Origin: Garcia nutans
Lineage: Eukaryota; Streptophyta; Magnoliopsida; Malpighiales; Euphorbiaceae
DNA: 64,000 bases
NCBI GenBank assembly: GCA_947685225.1
Contig: CANTUV010000012.1
Span: forward strand, 2,480,001 to 2,544,000
Direction of reading: 5' to 3'
Shown: piece by piece, positions 34,903 to 46,860 of the stretch
Position numbering within the stretch: the first letter of the stretch is position 1
Layout: the number at the start of each line of letters is the position of its first letter
Position numbers and translations under genes: made by a program
Notes under the pieces: model-generated
Told to the model about the DNA's origin: nothing
The model's database searches: none
Seen by the model: the letters and a program-made list of their open reading frames with translations, nothing else

Positions 34903-36150
34903 TTTGTTAGAGCAAGAGTATTGTTTGATTCTGGAGCTACACATTCCTTTATTTCTACATACTTTGCATCTAAGTTAAACACAACCCAAAAAATATTAAA
35001 AGATCATTTAACTTTGTCAACACCATTAGAAGAAGTGATGAAAATAATAACCAAGTATCCAACTTGTAATAAACCCTGAGTGGAAAAACTTTAGCTATTA
35101 ATTTACTAGAACTACATGTATTGGGGTTTGATGTAATATTGGATATGAACTGGTTAACCAAATATGATGCTATCCTAGATTGTAAAGAAAAGAAAGTCAT
35201 TATGTGTTTACTATTTGGAGAAATTATAGAATGCCAAGGGGATATAAGTGAAACACCTTATAATCTGATTTCTGCCATAGGAGCAAAACAGTTAATTCAT
35301 AAGGGATGTCGAGGGTATCTTGCTCATATTAGAGATCTGAAGACTAGTACCCCTAAGCTTGTTGATATTCCAATTATTAGAAATTTTTTTGATGTGTTTC
35401 CAGAGGATTTATCTGGGTTATCACCTAAAAGAGAAATAGAATTTACTATAAATCTTCTACTTGGTACTCATCTTATATCTATTCCACCATATCAAATAGC
35501 ACCTGCAGAACTAAAGGAATTAAAAGTGCAATTGCAAGATCTTCTGGATAAGAGTTTTATTCAACCTAGTAGCTCACTCTGAGGAGCTCCTGTGTTTTTT
35601 ATAAAGAAGAAAGACGAAACTTTTCGAATGTGTATTGATTATTGGCTGTTAAATAAGGTGACAATCCTAAATAAATATCCTCTTCTGAGGATAAATGATC
35701 TGTGTGATCAGCTATAAGGAGCAAAATATTTCTCCAAGATTGATTTGCGATCTGGATATCACCAACTAAGAATTAAGTTAGAAGATATTCCAAAAACTAT
35801 TTTTCACACTAGATATGGTCATTATGAGTTTCTAGTGCTACCTTTCAGACTGACTAATGCTCCTGCAACTTTCATGGATCTGATGAACCGGGTTTTCAAA
35901 CCCTATCTAGATAAATTTGTTGTTGTATTTATAGATGACATACTGATCTACTCCAAAGTCGAGAGGAACATGAAGCCCATCTGAGAATTATACTACAAAC
36001 ATTTAGAGAATATCAATTGTATGCCAAGTTCTCTAAATGTGAATTCTGGTTAGAGGAAGTAGCATTTTTAGGACATGTCATTAGTGGGGAAGGGTTGCAA
36101 GTAGATTCCAAGAATATTGAAGCTGTGTTTAATTGGCCTCGACCAACTAA
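34903..36150 (+). pseudogene. Ty3 element: protease and reverse transcriptase remnant
   Basis: The protease active site DSGATHSF is present from 34927. RT follows: GFDVILDMNWLTKYDAILDC (35127-35186), FFDVFPEDLSGL, then SLCGAPVFFIKKKDETFRMC after a stop at 35581, SKIDLRSGYHQLRIK (35733-35777) and VVVFIDDILIYSK at 35916-35955, which keeps the Asp-Asp of the catalytic motif. Stops at 35581, 35715 and 35982 and at least one frameshift make it inactive. Confidence 0.88.
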
Positions 36151-36783
36151 TGTGACTGAAATTTAAAGTTTTCCGAGTATGGTTACATATTATCAGAGAT
36201 TTATTAAGAATTTCTCCCGTATAGCAGCATCACTCATTAAATTAACCAGAAACAAGTTAAGTTCCAGTGGGATGAGAAATGTCAAGAAAGTTTTGAACAA
36301 TTAAAGGCTCGATCAGTTTTTGAACCTATTTTGGTACTATTATATACTGTGATGCATCCTGAATAGGGTTAGGGTGTGTGCTTATGCAAAATGAAAAATA
36401 ATTGCATATGCCTCTCGACAATTATGAAAGCATGAAGTAAATTATCCAACTCATGATCTGGAGATGACAGCAATAGTTTTTGCATTAATGATTTGGAGAC
36501 ACTATTTATATGGAGAAAGATGTGCAATCTACATTGATCATAAAAGTCTAAAATATATTCTCGAGTATAGGGATCTAAATCTACAACAACGAAGATGGGT
36601 AAAATTGTTAAAGGATTATGACTGTGAGATAATGTATAAACCTGGGAAGGCCATTATAGTAGTTCATGCACTGAGTAGAAAGTCAGTTGGAATCTTGGCA
36701 CATATTCGAGCATGCCAGAGATCCTTGATCAGAGAATTGCATGATCTATATAACTCCGAAGTACGATTTGAAGTCTCTAAATA
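36151..36783 (+). pseudogene. Ty3 element: RNase H remnant
   Basis: After a broken connection region (SFPSMVTYYQRFIKNFS near 36170-36220), RNase H reads LEMTAIVFALMIWRHYLYG, YIDHKSLKYILEYRDLNLQQ (36525-36585) and KPGKAIIVVHALSRKS (36640-36690). The usual VADALSRK is VVHALSRK here, so a catalytic Asp is replaced by His. The frame ends at TAA 36782-36784. Confidence 0.85.
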
Positions 36784-38206
36784 AGGAATTTTCTGTGCTC
36801 ATCTATATATGAAATCTCTTTTGATAGACCAGATACGAGAGAAGCAAGAAAAAGATCCCATTCTGAGTAAGATTAAGAAGAAGATGGAAGAGGAATTGGC
36901 ACCAAAATTTCAAGTTATGGATGGAATATTAAGGCATGGTGACAAGTTATGTGTACCTGATATAGATGACCTTCGATAATAGATACTAAAGGAAGCTCAT
37001 TATGCTTAATACAGCATGTATCCGGGAGCTACTAAAATGTATTATGATCTTAAGATGCATTACTGGTGGCCAAACATCAAAAGAGAGATCGCTGGATTTG
37101 TGGCTAAGTGTCTAACCTGTCAGTAACTGAAGATTGAGCACCAGAGACCTTCAGGGCTATTGCAGGAACTGCCATTACCAAAATGGCAATGAGAGTGAGT
37201 TACAATAGATTTTATAGTTGGACTACCTCGCACAAATGCTGGATATGATTCAATTTGGATGATAGAAGACCGACTCACAAAGTCAACACATTTTTTGCCA
37301 GTCAAGACAACTTATATTGCTTCTTAGTATGCTAAGTTATATCTTGATAAGATAGTCAATTTGCATGGAATACCAATCTCTATTATTTCTGATAGAGGTC
37401 CACAATTCACCTCTAGATTCTGGTAGAAATTTCAGGAAGCATTAGGCATTCGACTGAATTTCAGCATTGTCTTCCATCCATAAACTGATGAACAATCTGA
37501 ACGCACTATTCAAACATTGGAAGATATGCTAAGAATGTGTATTCTTGATTTTCAAGGTAGTTGGGCCTGACACCTACCATTGATAGAATTCGCCTACAAC
37601 AATAATTATCATTCGACTATACAGATGGCTCCACATGAAGCTCTATATGGGAGAAAATGTAGACCACCACTATACTGGAGTGACATAGGCAAAAGAAATG
37701 GAAAGACCATAATTACTGCAATACACTGTAGAGAATGTACCATTGATCCAAGAAAGATTAGAGACATCTTTCAGTAGACAACGAAGCTATGCGAACCCTA
37801 AGCGGAAAGATGTGCAATTTTCTATAGCAGACCAAGTATTTTTAAAAGTTTCACCAATGAAAGAAATAATGAGATTCGAGAAAAGAGGTAAACTATCACC
37901 TCAATACATAGGTCCATTTGAAATGCTGGAAAGAGTCGGTGGTATTTCTTATCGACTAGCTTTACCAAAAAATTTAGAGCACATACATATTGTATATCAT
38001 ATTTCCATGTTACGAAAGTATGTACTTGATCTGAGTCATGTATTACAAGAGCCTGTTCTAGAGTAACAAACTGATCTGTCATATAAAGAAAACCTAGTAG
38101 CTATAGTTGATTTCAAGATTAGGAGTCTACGAAATAAGTATTGTGGCGTAACAAGGCTAGCGAAGAATATACTTGGAAAACAGAAGTAGAAATATCCAAC
38201 TCTGTT
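36784..38206 (+). pseudogene. Ty3 element: integrase remnant with C-terminal extension
   Basis: The zinc-binding HHCC part is at 36990-37130 (EAHYA, GATKMYYDLKMHYWWPNIKR, CLTCQ). The core has TIDFIVGLPRT (37205), ISDRGPQFTSRFW (37387) and TDEQSERTIQTLEDM (37488), so the D-D-E residues are still there but stops at 37124, 37187, 37327, 37423, 37482 and 37568 break the frame. After the core come APHEALYGRKCRPPLYW (37630), LSPQYIGPFEMLERVGGISY (37893-37952), HISMLRKY, and a degenerate end (RSLRNKY, KYPTLF) of the chromovirus type. Confidence 0.85.
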
Positions 38207-38249
38207 TTATAATTAAGTAAAGTACCTTTACAAAATTCGAGGATGAATT

Positions 38250-38267
38250 TTCTGTAAGAGGAAATAT
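38250..38267 (+). other. Polypurine tract of the Ty3 element
   Basis: The segment GTAAGAGGAAATAT lies directly before the TG of the 3' LTR, preceded by the CGAGGATGAAT-type block that commonly precedes plant Ty3 LTRs. Second-strand priming site. Confidence 0.6.
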
Positions 38268-38304
38268 TGTAATATCCCAATAAATTAGAGTATAAAATAA
38301 TAAT

Positions 38305-39139
38305 CAGTGGCGTAGCCAGGATTTTAGATAAGGGGGGTCCAATTCAACTTAAAATTTATAATTCACAAAAATAACATTTATAATAAAATAAATAAAACAA
38401 GAAAAATGTTGGATACAAAGAAAATTTAAAACATTAAATTACAATATTCCTCGCCTATTTTTCATTGATTGAAATCTATTCATAATTGTTTCATTGTCAA
38501 TACTTGCAAATACATCTCTTTCAATATAGGTAACTAAACAATCATTTAGCAGCTCATCTCCCATGCTATTACGAAGTGAACTCTTAATAATTTTCATTGC
38601 GGAGAAAGCTCTTTCCACTGTAGCTGTAGCAACTGGTAAAAGCAATGCCAATTTGATTAACAGATACACTAAAGGAAAAACTTTATGCTTTTTTATAGCA
38701 ACTATAGTTTTGGCGAGATCTCCAATTCCTTTCAATTCAGAAAATTTCTTATCCAAACGCACATCAACAATGAAGTTCTGAAGTTGAGATTGGAGTTCAA
38801 TTAAATCAACTGGCGAAAAGTCAGAGGGATAAAACTTTGCAAGTTCAACTAATTTGCTCACATCAAATGCAGAAAATGAATCTTTAGGATCAAGACAAGC
38901 CATACACAAATCTTGTTTGTTTGTAATGGGCTTGATTAAAAGGCCCAGTTTTAAAGATTGGAAAAAAAAGGATGAAAAATGTTGGGAGCGTGGATCGAAA
39001 TTGCGTGCTCTCACATAATAAGGCCAAGCTGTTCCATCTCAACCAATGTAATATTCATTCTCAAATATACCTAAAAATTTTTTATTTTTAACTGAGGGGG
39101 GAACAGGGCCCCATGGGACCCCCTTTATCTCCGCCTCTG
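38305..39139. mobile_element. hAT element, 835 bp, with 8-bp duplication
   Basis: The left end reads CAGTGGCGTAGCCAGG and the right end, inverted, CAGAGGCGGAGATAAAGG. An 8-bp duplication ATAATAAT lies at 38297-38304 and 39140-39147, although the AAT-repeat context makes it slightly ambiguous. The corresponding place in the 5' LTR has an uninterrupted AAT stretch, which independently confirms the empty site. CAGNGGCG ends and the encoded dimerisation domain fit the Tip100/TTF-type hAT group. It encodes only a C-terminal transposase piece, so it is non-autonomous. Confidence 0.92.
38439..39014 (-). pseudogene. hAT transposase C-terminal fragment
   Basis: An open frame of 191 codons on the - strand. 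The C-terminal half carries the hAT dimerisation motif: LLPVATATVERAFSAMKIIK, SLRNSMGDELLNDCLVTYIE and RDVFASIDNETIMNRFQSMK. The N-terminal zinc finger and catalytic core of an autonomous transposase (normally 600-800 aa) are missing. The frame is open but is a deletion derivative, so catalytic activity is not expected. It could still bind a full-length partner through the dimerisation region. Confidence 0.9.
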
Positions 39140-42100
39140 ATAATAATAATAATTAATCATAAATCAATAAACTGAATTATAGAATTAAATATTAATATTC
39201 ATGTGATAGTAGATAAAGTTAAGAATTAAAAACTCATTTAAATCAGACCAAAACTATTGGAATAATTAATAAAGGAAATATAATTATACAACTTGATATA
39301 TGTATACAAGTGTATTTTCATAAATTTTAATGTAAGTAATATTAAATCAACCCAAAATAAGTAAATATGCCTATGTAAAAAAAAATAAAATAAAAATATG
39401 ATAAAGAAAGAGACATGCATGATCATGCTAATATGGGACATGTATAAACCAAATAATGGCACTATAAAATGAATGGAAAATAAATGTTGGTCTTAATCTA
39501 AAAGTAAATTAACGTGTAAGGAGTTGGATAAATGGAAAGTGGGTAATATTGATGATAATTGTAGTTAATTATATGAAAGTGATAGTAACTTAATACGTGT
39601 AGGAAGATTAAAACAGAAGGAAGAAATTTGGCTTAGTGCACGGAAACATCATCATTTTGGAGAATAATTAAAATTTTGCGTAATCATCCCAAAAGCTAAT
39701 GAGTAGCTTGCACTTGGCAAATTATATAATAATTAATGAATAAGTGTTAGGTACAAAAGCTTAGCAATTGATGAGTGTCCATCAAAGATTAATAAATTAG
39801 ATAAAATGAAAGTGGAGTTAGAGAAAGCAAATTTGAAATTTCTTAAAGTTTTACGGGGAGTTACTTGAATAAGGGATATAAAGGGCCACTAGAATACATG
39901 AAATAAGATATATAATTAGCCATGCTTCTTTAGAAACAATACTTAAATATAAATTTTAAACACTAAAATTTTAAGAGGAGTTGATAGTCGATTGAAGCTA
40001 GAATCAGTGTAACCTTGAGGATCAAAGGGAGGTATGTATTTTTATTAAATTATTTTCGGAAGAATGGAATTTTATCTTTGCTTAAGATTTTAAAAAAATA
40101 TATTAGAGAGTTATAATATTTTGGTTTAATGGTTAGGAATATTAAAATTTTTTATTGAAAATAAAAATATTTCTGTTATGAGATAAAAAATACAGCACAT
40201 ATATTTAATTAAAACATAATTTTTAATTTGAGATTTTGAAATTATTTAAGCTTTGATTAGGAAAGAGAATTGAGCATGATAAAGGTTATATAGAAATCAA
40301 ATGAAACTAAACTCATGCATAAGTTTTAATTTGCTTAATTACTCGTAAAAGAAATTAAAAATATATGATATGATATGATATATATATGTAATAAAATGTA
40401 GTTAATTAAAATAAAATATATCTTTAGCCTTAAATGCATGTATACGCAATTATGATAAATTCTATTATGGAGGTGAATAAATGATAATTAATAAGCTAAA
40501 AGAAAGTTGGCAATTTGTATGGGAAATTCCATACAACACTAGATATAAAAAAATGATGATAATCAACAATTGATATATATTTATATATATATATATTAAA
40601 GTATTTTGTAAATATGTAGTATACGTAAATATTTAAATATGTAGTATATGTATATATTTAGGTATATATAGTATTTTGTAAATATTCAAATATATATATA
40701 CGTAATTATTAAAATAAATATATATATTTATGTTGGTGTTTAGTAGTAGTAGTAATAATAATAATAATAATAAAGATAATAAAGAGGATTCTTAACTACA
40801 TACATATGTATATATACCTTGTACGAACTAAAGTAATAAATACAATATATTTTTATTATATAGATTTCTGGCATGGGAATACATATTACTTAATATAAAA
40901 GATAAAGTTTAAAAATAAAATATGCTATTGAGTAATAAATGGTAAAAAGAAACTCCACAAAGAAGAAATCAACAAAATACATATAAAGTTAAGTGATGTA
41001 GTGCAATAATAATAAATATATTAATATCTAATGCAGGAAGAAGGAAAATATGAGAATATTCTGGTTTAAAGGGCAAGACATCTCAGGAGGCTACAGGTGA
41101 GTGATAATTTAATGTGATATCTGACATGTTTTGTTGAATGATACTGTTTAACTCTTGTTAAATAATATCAGTAATTTTATTGATACCTTAATTATTATTA
41201 TCCTAATTTGTATTTATATTTATTAAGAACCCGTTGCTTCTGATTTATTATATGCTTTTGATATTGTGGTTATTAATAAACCTATCATTATTGACAATCT
41301 ATACTGTTTATTCTTATTCTATTTTGTTGGCCTATGGTGTTGCTTTTGATTATTCATTATTGTTAAATTCTGCTGTTGAGTGTCCGATTAATTCCTACTG
41401 ATTTGTTATTGTTGAACTATTGTTTCAATATCTGCTTTCTTGTTGAAGAAATATTATTCTAAGTTACTGATCCTCCGATTGTTGTTGTTGTGGAACTTGT
41501 TAATAATTTTTTTTGTGATTTGGTCTATTTTCTATTGAATTCCTTTGTTTTTCTTTAATGATACTATGATAACTGTTTTTTGGCCTCTACTGTTGTGACA
41601 TGGCTCAATTTTAGTGGGGTTAAACCACTGGACTATTTACACTGGTGTTTCTGTATGCGCAAAAAGAGGAAAATTGCCGCCCTCATTTCATCCTATGACT
41701 TCCTCTATTTTGAATGTCACAATAAGTATCTATTTTATATAACTGCGGTTATATTTATTTTCTATTATTAATATTAACTCTTATATCAGTTGATACTTGT
41801 TATTCATATTTATTGATCACTCTTTACCTCACTCACTTTGCTTGTGCCTTACTTGTTATTCATATTTATTGATCACTCTTACTCACTTTGCTTGTGCCTT
41901 TGTCTAAGTTATTTTATTGATTATCCCACCTAACCTCACGTTAGGTTATGATTCACTGAGTTGATGGCTCACCCCTCATCACAATTTTTTTTTCAGATTA
42001 GTGATATACAGATTGGAGCGTCTGAATTTCTACTTCCCAGTTGTTCACTCTGTTGGTAGCCAATTATGAAATAATAAATAAAGTTTGAATATATTTTTAT

Positions 42101-42350
42101 TCTGTAGTGCTCCATTGGTTACATTATAATATAAAGAAAAACAATATAAAGAAAAACACTTGTCTGTAAGATCTTAGATAAAAGTAAGGTTGTATTAATA
42201 AATATATGTTATGTAATAATACTAAATAATTTGAATATAATCTAAGAAAAGTTCTTCGTGCTATCTGGTATCTTTAAGCTGACTCGAACCTTAACACGGT
42301 CACATCCTACTTTCTCCTAAACCAAACTGGGTGTGGGGTGTAATAATGAA

Positions 42351-43050
42351 CTTCTTTCTATTTCTCAACTCGCCACACCATTGAATAAACCTTAAAAACT
42401 AAAGGAATGGCTCCAATAATAAGGATCTAATTTCTGACATGATTATATTGATCATTGAGACCATAAAAAAGTACATTAATTTATTGAGATTATCTAAATC
42501 AAAAACTTCCCTAGTGGTGACACAAGCACACACAAGTACTTTGACTAAGCAAGCAAGCTCATCCTGGAGATGCTTAAGCTTAGCATATATGCAGTAACAG
42601 TTAATCCCTCTTCAGAGGTTGAAAAATTTCTCTTTGCAATCTATAAATCATTGACCATTATACCCACCAAACATACTAGCTACCTCATACCAAAGATCCT
42701 TAGCACTATCTACATATATGAAGGCATTTATAATGTCCTTCGATATAGAATACAACAACCAAGAGGTGACCATACAGTCAACCTTTTTCCACAAAGAATA
42801 TCCATCAAAGCCTTTGTCAAGTCTAGTATAGGATCCATCAATAAATCTTAGTTTGGTTTTAGCACCCAAAGCAATCTTCGTTGCTCGGCTTCATGCAAAG
42901 TAATTATGTTCACAAAGAAGAGAACTCACTAAGATCATGCTAGGATTATTTAAAGTCTGTAAATGTAAAGAATCGGCCGAATTGCGACTATAATTTCCAG
43001 GTGATAGCGATTGTAGAGTTGTACCAGATGACTTAGCCTTGGTAGCCATG
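42351..43050 (-). pseudogene. Ty1/copia C: N-terminal gag
   Basis: On the - strand an ATG near 43050 opens MATKAKSSGTTLQSLSPGNY, followed by ILVSSLLCEHNYFA, a TGA/TAG stop where copia gag has Trp, then in the same frame ALGAKTKLRFIDGSYTR and SAKDLWYEVASMFGGYNGQ (42870-42650). After another stop, LKHLQDELACLVKV and the MSEIRSLLLEPFLLVFKVYS segment lead to the 5-bp duplication at 42346-42350. The remaining gag C-terminus is at 29871-30252, 12 kb away across the Ty3 insertion. Confidence 0.85.
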
Positions 43051-43506
43051 CTGCAATAGAAAGAAACAAGACACAAAATTAGGGTTTTATACGTTAGACA
43101 GATCAAAGGAAAAAATTAGAGTTTCATTGCTCAAGCTAAAAAATGAGAATCAACAACCTCTATAAAAAAATGAAGATCTACTCAATTTGAGTTAGATCAC
43201 AACAAATGAAAAGAATATTGAACCTCAAAAAACATAGATCTCCTCAGTCTGAGTCAGATTGGTAAGCAACAAAAACGAAATCAGCCTCAAGAAACATATA
43301 TCTACTTGATTCGAGCTAGATTTAGGAAAAAAAAACTCACAATAGAAAAACAATGATTCAAGGAAAAAACACAAAGGAAACCATGATTCTGGGTTTTCAG
43401 AAAAAAAAAATGAAGTGTAAGAACAATGAACTTAGTAAAAAATGATAATAAAAGGAAAAACATATGAGATTTCAGAGAAAATGAGATGGTAAAACTCAAA
43501 GGTGAC

Positions 43507-43700
43507 GCTCTCATACCTTGTAAAACTACTGAGTTTCATAGACATGGAAAGGAGAAGAAGCTCTACTCAGAAGAATGAAAAAGAACTGAGAAAAAAAAAC
43601 TTTTGATCCAAAAAAAGTTTACAAATACAGAGTTAACGATGCTCATATATGTACAATACAAAACCCAAAATGCCCTTAAATCCTAATTACATTTATTAAA
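43507..43700 (-). repeat. Primer-binding site and 5' LTR portion of copia C
   Basis: The - strand GGTATGAGAGC at 43507-43517 is a slightly mutated initiator tRNA-Met primer-binding site. The LTR lies to its right on the + strand and contains the block shared with 24912-25020. Further out, GATTTAAGGGCATTTTGGG on the - strand near 43680 is typical of copia LTRs. The outer end was not located. Confidence 0.55.
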
Positions 43701-44505
43701 AAACTATATCGTAAAATAGAATGTAAATAAATACATATGTACATGCACATTCATCATGCTTTTATTATTCCTTCTTTTTATAATCGAGTTCGATTGCTTT
43801 TCTTTGAGAACCTGAATTTTGAATATGTTAATTTCTAGTGGTGGTGATGGGTTGCAAACTTACAGTTTTATATATTTGTTTCTTGAGTAGCAATAGTTTT
43901 ATATATGGGATATACAACATCTGATTTCTGAATTGTTGGATTAAGCAGCAAGTTATATACTTGGTTTTATGATTCTTCTTAGAAAGATTTTTGACTTGCA
44001 AGAGAAAAAAAATAGTAGCAGTTGAGAGAAATCTAAAACCTAACTTAAGCTTTTATTTTTTATGAGCAGTTAATCGATTTTCAGCTAGTTGAACTTAAAA
44101 TTAAATATTTATCTCTAATTGAGTCGAAGGCCATATTTAACAGCTAGCTAATGCTAATTTCATGACAGAAACATAGTGAAGAACATAAAATTGAAAAACC
44201 AGTGGGATCTTAATTATATATTTTTTACAAAAAGCATTTTCACAATTTTTCATTTGAAAGTAAAATTAAATTCTTAAAATTTGAATAAATAAATTATATT
44301 AAAATTCAAAATGAAAGAAGAGAAAAATTAATTCTATTACTATGCAAGTTTTCATGCTTAATATTTAAGATGTATAAAAAAATATCTAATATATGATTTC
44401 AACAAAATCAAAGTTTTATAATTGAACGTAAATTTTTTTAATTGTATAAAAGTGTAAACAAATTCTACTAAATTTCATTTTTGAATCACTTTCACTATTA
44501 ATGCA
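43701..44505. other. Intergenic AT-rich DNA with dispersed repeat copy 3
   Basis: No gene recognised. Bases 44390-44500 are the third copy of the dispersed repeat at 3080-3240 (TTATAATTGAACGTAAAT, TATAAAAGTGTAAACAAAT, CTACTAAATTTCATTTTT, ATTAATGCA). Confidence 0.45.
44390..44505. repeat. Dispersed repeat, copy 3 (unclassified)
   Basis: Same orientation as the copies at 3080 and 22840. It ends exactly where the Ty3 LTR begins (TGTCACAACCC at 44506), so that LTR was probably inserted into a longer copy. Confidence 0.5.
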
Positions 44506-45489
44506 TGTCACAACCCGATTTTGGAAGCTCGACTATTTTAGGATTCGAGGCAATATAACATGCCGGAACCTCATAGAACCCAAACTCAGATTAGAAAACA
44601 ATGAAACTTAATTAAGTTTTTTTTTTACAAACATTTTGTTCATGTTATATGTAATATTTCTAATTTTTGAAATTTTTAATTTTTAAAAATTAAATAAAAT
44701 AAATTAAAATTAAATTAGATAAATTAAATAAATATTTTTAAATGAAAAGTAAAATGATTTTAAATGAAAAAGTGAAATATATATATGATATATATGCAAA
44801 ATATACATAACATATACAAAGTCAACAAAAGTCAATTTTTAAAAGTCAAAAGTCAAAATTCAATTTTTAAAAGTCAAAAGTCAAAGTTCAGTGATATTTT
44901 TATAATTAAATTTTAAAAATTAAAATTTATAAAAATAATTCAAAAATATTTTATTTTTGTATAGAAGAGAAAAATTAGTATTTTTATTAATTAATTAAAA
45001 AATATAATATAATAATATATATATGGTTAAAATGTGAGTGGGAGGAAAGAGAAAATCATTTTGTTCATTTTCTTCTTCTTTCCTTCAAGACCGATTTTCC
45101 ATGGCTTCAAGAGAGGGAATTTTGCTTCTTTTAAGCTTCCAAAATTAAAGAATTTAACAAGTTTTAAGTGAATTTTTAGTGATTTTCACCATAATTAGTA
45201 AGTTTCCAACTTCTTTCTTTGAATTTATGGAAATTGAGAATATGTGTAATTTGAATTTTTGAAGTGTGATAAGTGCTTATTGATCTTATATTTTCTATCA
45301 TATGATATATGTAATTGACTTGAATTAATATATTCTAAGCTTATTTATGTATTTTTATTTTATTATTTTTGAATTACGCTTAGTTTAAATTAATTTTTTG
45401 TAATTGTGTATAAACTTGAAATTTTAGCAAAATTGGACCTTCAAAGCTTCAATAGAAATTTCGGTGGTCATAAAGCGTAAATTTAAAGA

Positions 45490-46860
45490 AGTGGTATTCA
45501 TGAAGTTGATAGGGGACATCTAAAGCTTTGTAAAGAGGTTTGGTTTGTCAAATTTGGAGTTTGTTTGGGCCTCCAATCTTAAAGTCAAAGTTGGACTAAA
45601 ATTTCAGAAGTAGAAGTCCAGTCCGAGTCTCTGGGAGTAATTAGGCCATAACTTGGGTGTCTGATGTCCAAATGAGATGATTCAAAATCCTAACATTATC
45701 TAATCTTCTAGGGTTATAACTTTTCTGAAGGAGTCAATTGGAGATAAGGGAGATATCTGATATTAAATCATTTTTGATATTTGAATTCAAATTTTGAAAG
45801 AGAATTTGGGTAGGAGTAGGAGTCTATTTGTGAAGGAGCTGATTTTTGGATAGGGGGAAGAATGTGAACAGTAACTGAAGAACATCTAAAACCAATTTTT
45901 CTACTATACTTTTTCATTTTTTAAGGGGAGATTAGTTTTTGACCATTGGAGATCAAAGGAAGAAGAAAAATTGGGCTTGAGGATAAATTCATCATCTCTA
46001 CAAGAACATTCATCAATCTAGTTTGAACTTTCTATTTTAGTTTATGTTTTATTTCATGTCTTTGTTTTGTTATTGATTTGAATATTAGAATAATGAAGTA
46101 CATGTCTAGTTTCTTAATTTCTATGTTTATTATATTTAATTTAGTTATGAGCAACTAATCCCTTTGTGAGATTAAGTGGATTTGGATGTTTGAACTATGG
46201 GTTTGATTTTAATCTATTAATATACATAGGTTTATTTTCTTTTACCATTGATTTGATGATTTTGGTTTAATTGATTAGCAATTGCTTGGTCACCAATTGT
46301 TAAATATAAATAATCATATAAAATACGATAGTTGAATGTGATTTTTGATGTAGAATCATCAACCTTGAGAGTGATTAAGTTTAGAGATAAATTAATTGCT
46401 TAGAGATTTAGGACTGATATCTTAATTTAATTGAATTGAAAATGGATTATTTGACATAAAAATAGTAATTTAATCATTGCACAATTATATTCCCCTTGTT
46501 TGAGAGAGAAGTGGATGAATTGAGTGATATTGGATATCTAGGATTTAATAATTGAAATTTAATACTTAATTAATCAGACTCATAGTAAAAACTCTATTGA
46601 AACCCAATCCTACTATTTATCATTGATTGCTTGAACATCTAGTTTAGAGTAATTAATTAAGCTAGACTTAAAATCAATAGGATAAATTTAATTGTTACAA
46701 ATTTATAACTTTCAGATAATAGTTTCATTGAATTTAGGTTAATCAAATACACATTCCTGTGAATATGATACTCACTCTACCACTTTACTACAAGAAATGA
46801 TACCGTGCACTTGCGGTATAGTCATATTAGTATATATTCACCCACGACAACAATAAAGTG
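45490..46860 (+). repeat. Possible second LTR nested in the solo LTR
   Basis: The block ends with ACCGTGCACTTGCGGTATAG near 46803-46823 and is preceded by AATATGATACTCACTCTACC, an arrangement I associate with the 3' part of Tat-like Ty3 LTRs. It is bounded by sequence that seems to belong to the outer LTR. Precise ends and a target duplication were not identified. Confidence 0.3.

Larger units (their letters stand above)
30258..42345 (+). mobile_element. Ty3 chromovirus-type LTR retrotransposon, nested in copia C
   Basis: Two long LTRs (30258-33370 and 38268-42345, the latter split by a hAT element) bound a gag-pol region on the + strand. A 5-bp duplication ATGAA flanks it (30253-30257 and 42346-42350). 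Coding order is gag, protease, RT, RNase H, integrase, as in Ty3 elements, and the terminus after integrase (RSLRNKY...KYPTLF) resembles Tekay/Del-type chromoviruses. All domains carry stops, so it is inactive. Confidence 0.88.
38268..42345 (+). repeat. 3' LTR of the Ty3 element, split by a hAT element
   Basis: Starts TGTAATATCCC and ends near TGTAATA at 42345; without the 835-bp hAT insertion and its 8-bp duplication it is about 3.2 kb, compared with 3.1 kb for the 5' copy. An internal partial tandem duplication of about 50 bp (TATTGATCACTCTT...TTTGCTTGTGCCTT, 41812-41900) is absent from the 5' LTR and explains part of the length difference. Confidence 0.88.
24912..43700 (-). mobile_element. 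Ty1/copia element C, split by two later insertions
   Basis: A single - strand copia element can be followed from its 5' LTR (from 43518 upward) and gag (43050 down to 42351), across a Ty3 insertion (30258-42345), to the rest of gag, protease and integrase (30252 to 28332), across a probable solo LTR (26720-28331), to RT/RNase H (26719 to about 25020) and a short 3' LTR piece (24912-25020). The two sides of each insertion rejoin in the expected domain order. Every domain has stops or frameshifts. Confidence 0.8.

Noticed and set aside
34639..34982. Two antisense open frames over the Ty3 gag zinc knuckle
   Set aside because: Shadows of the gag frame, which contains an intact CCHC motif on the + strand.
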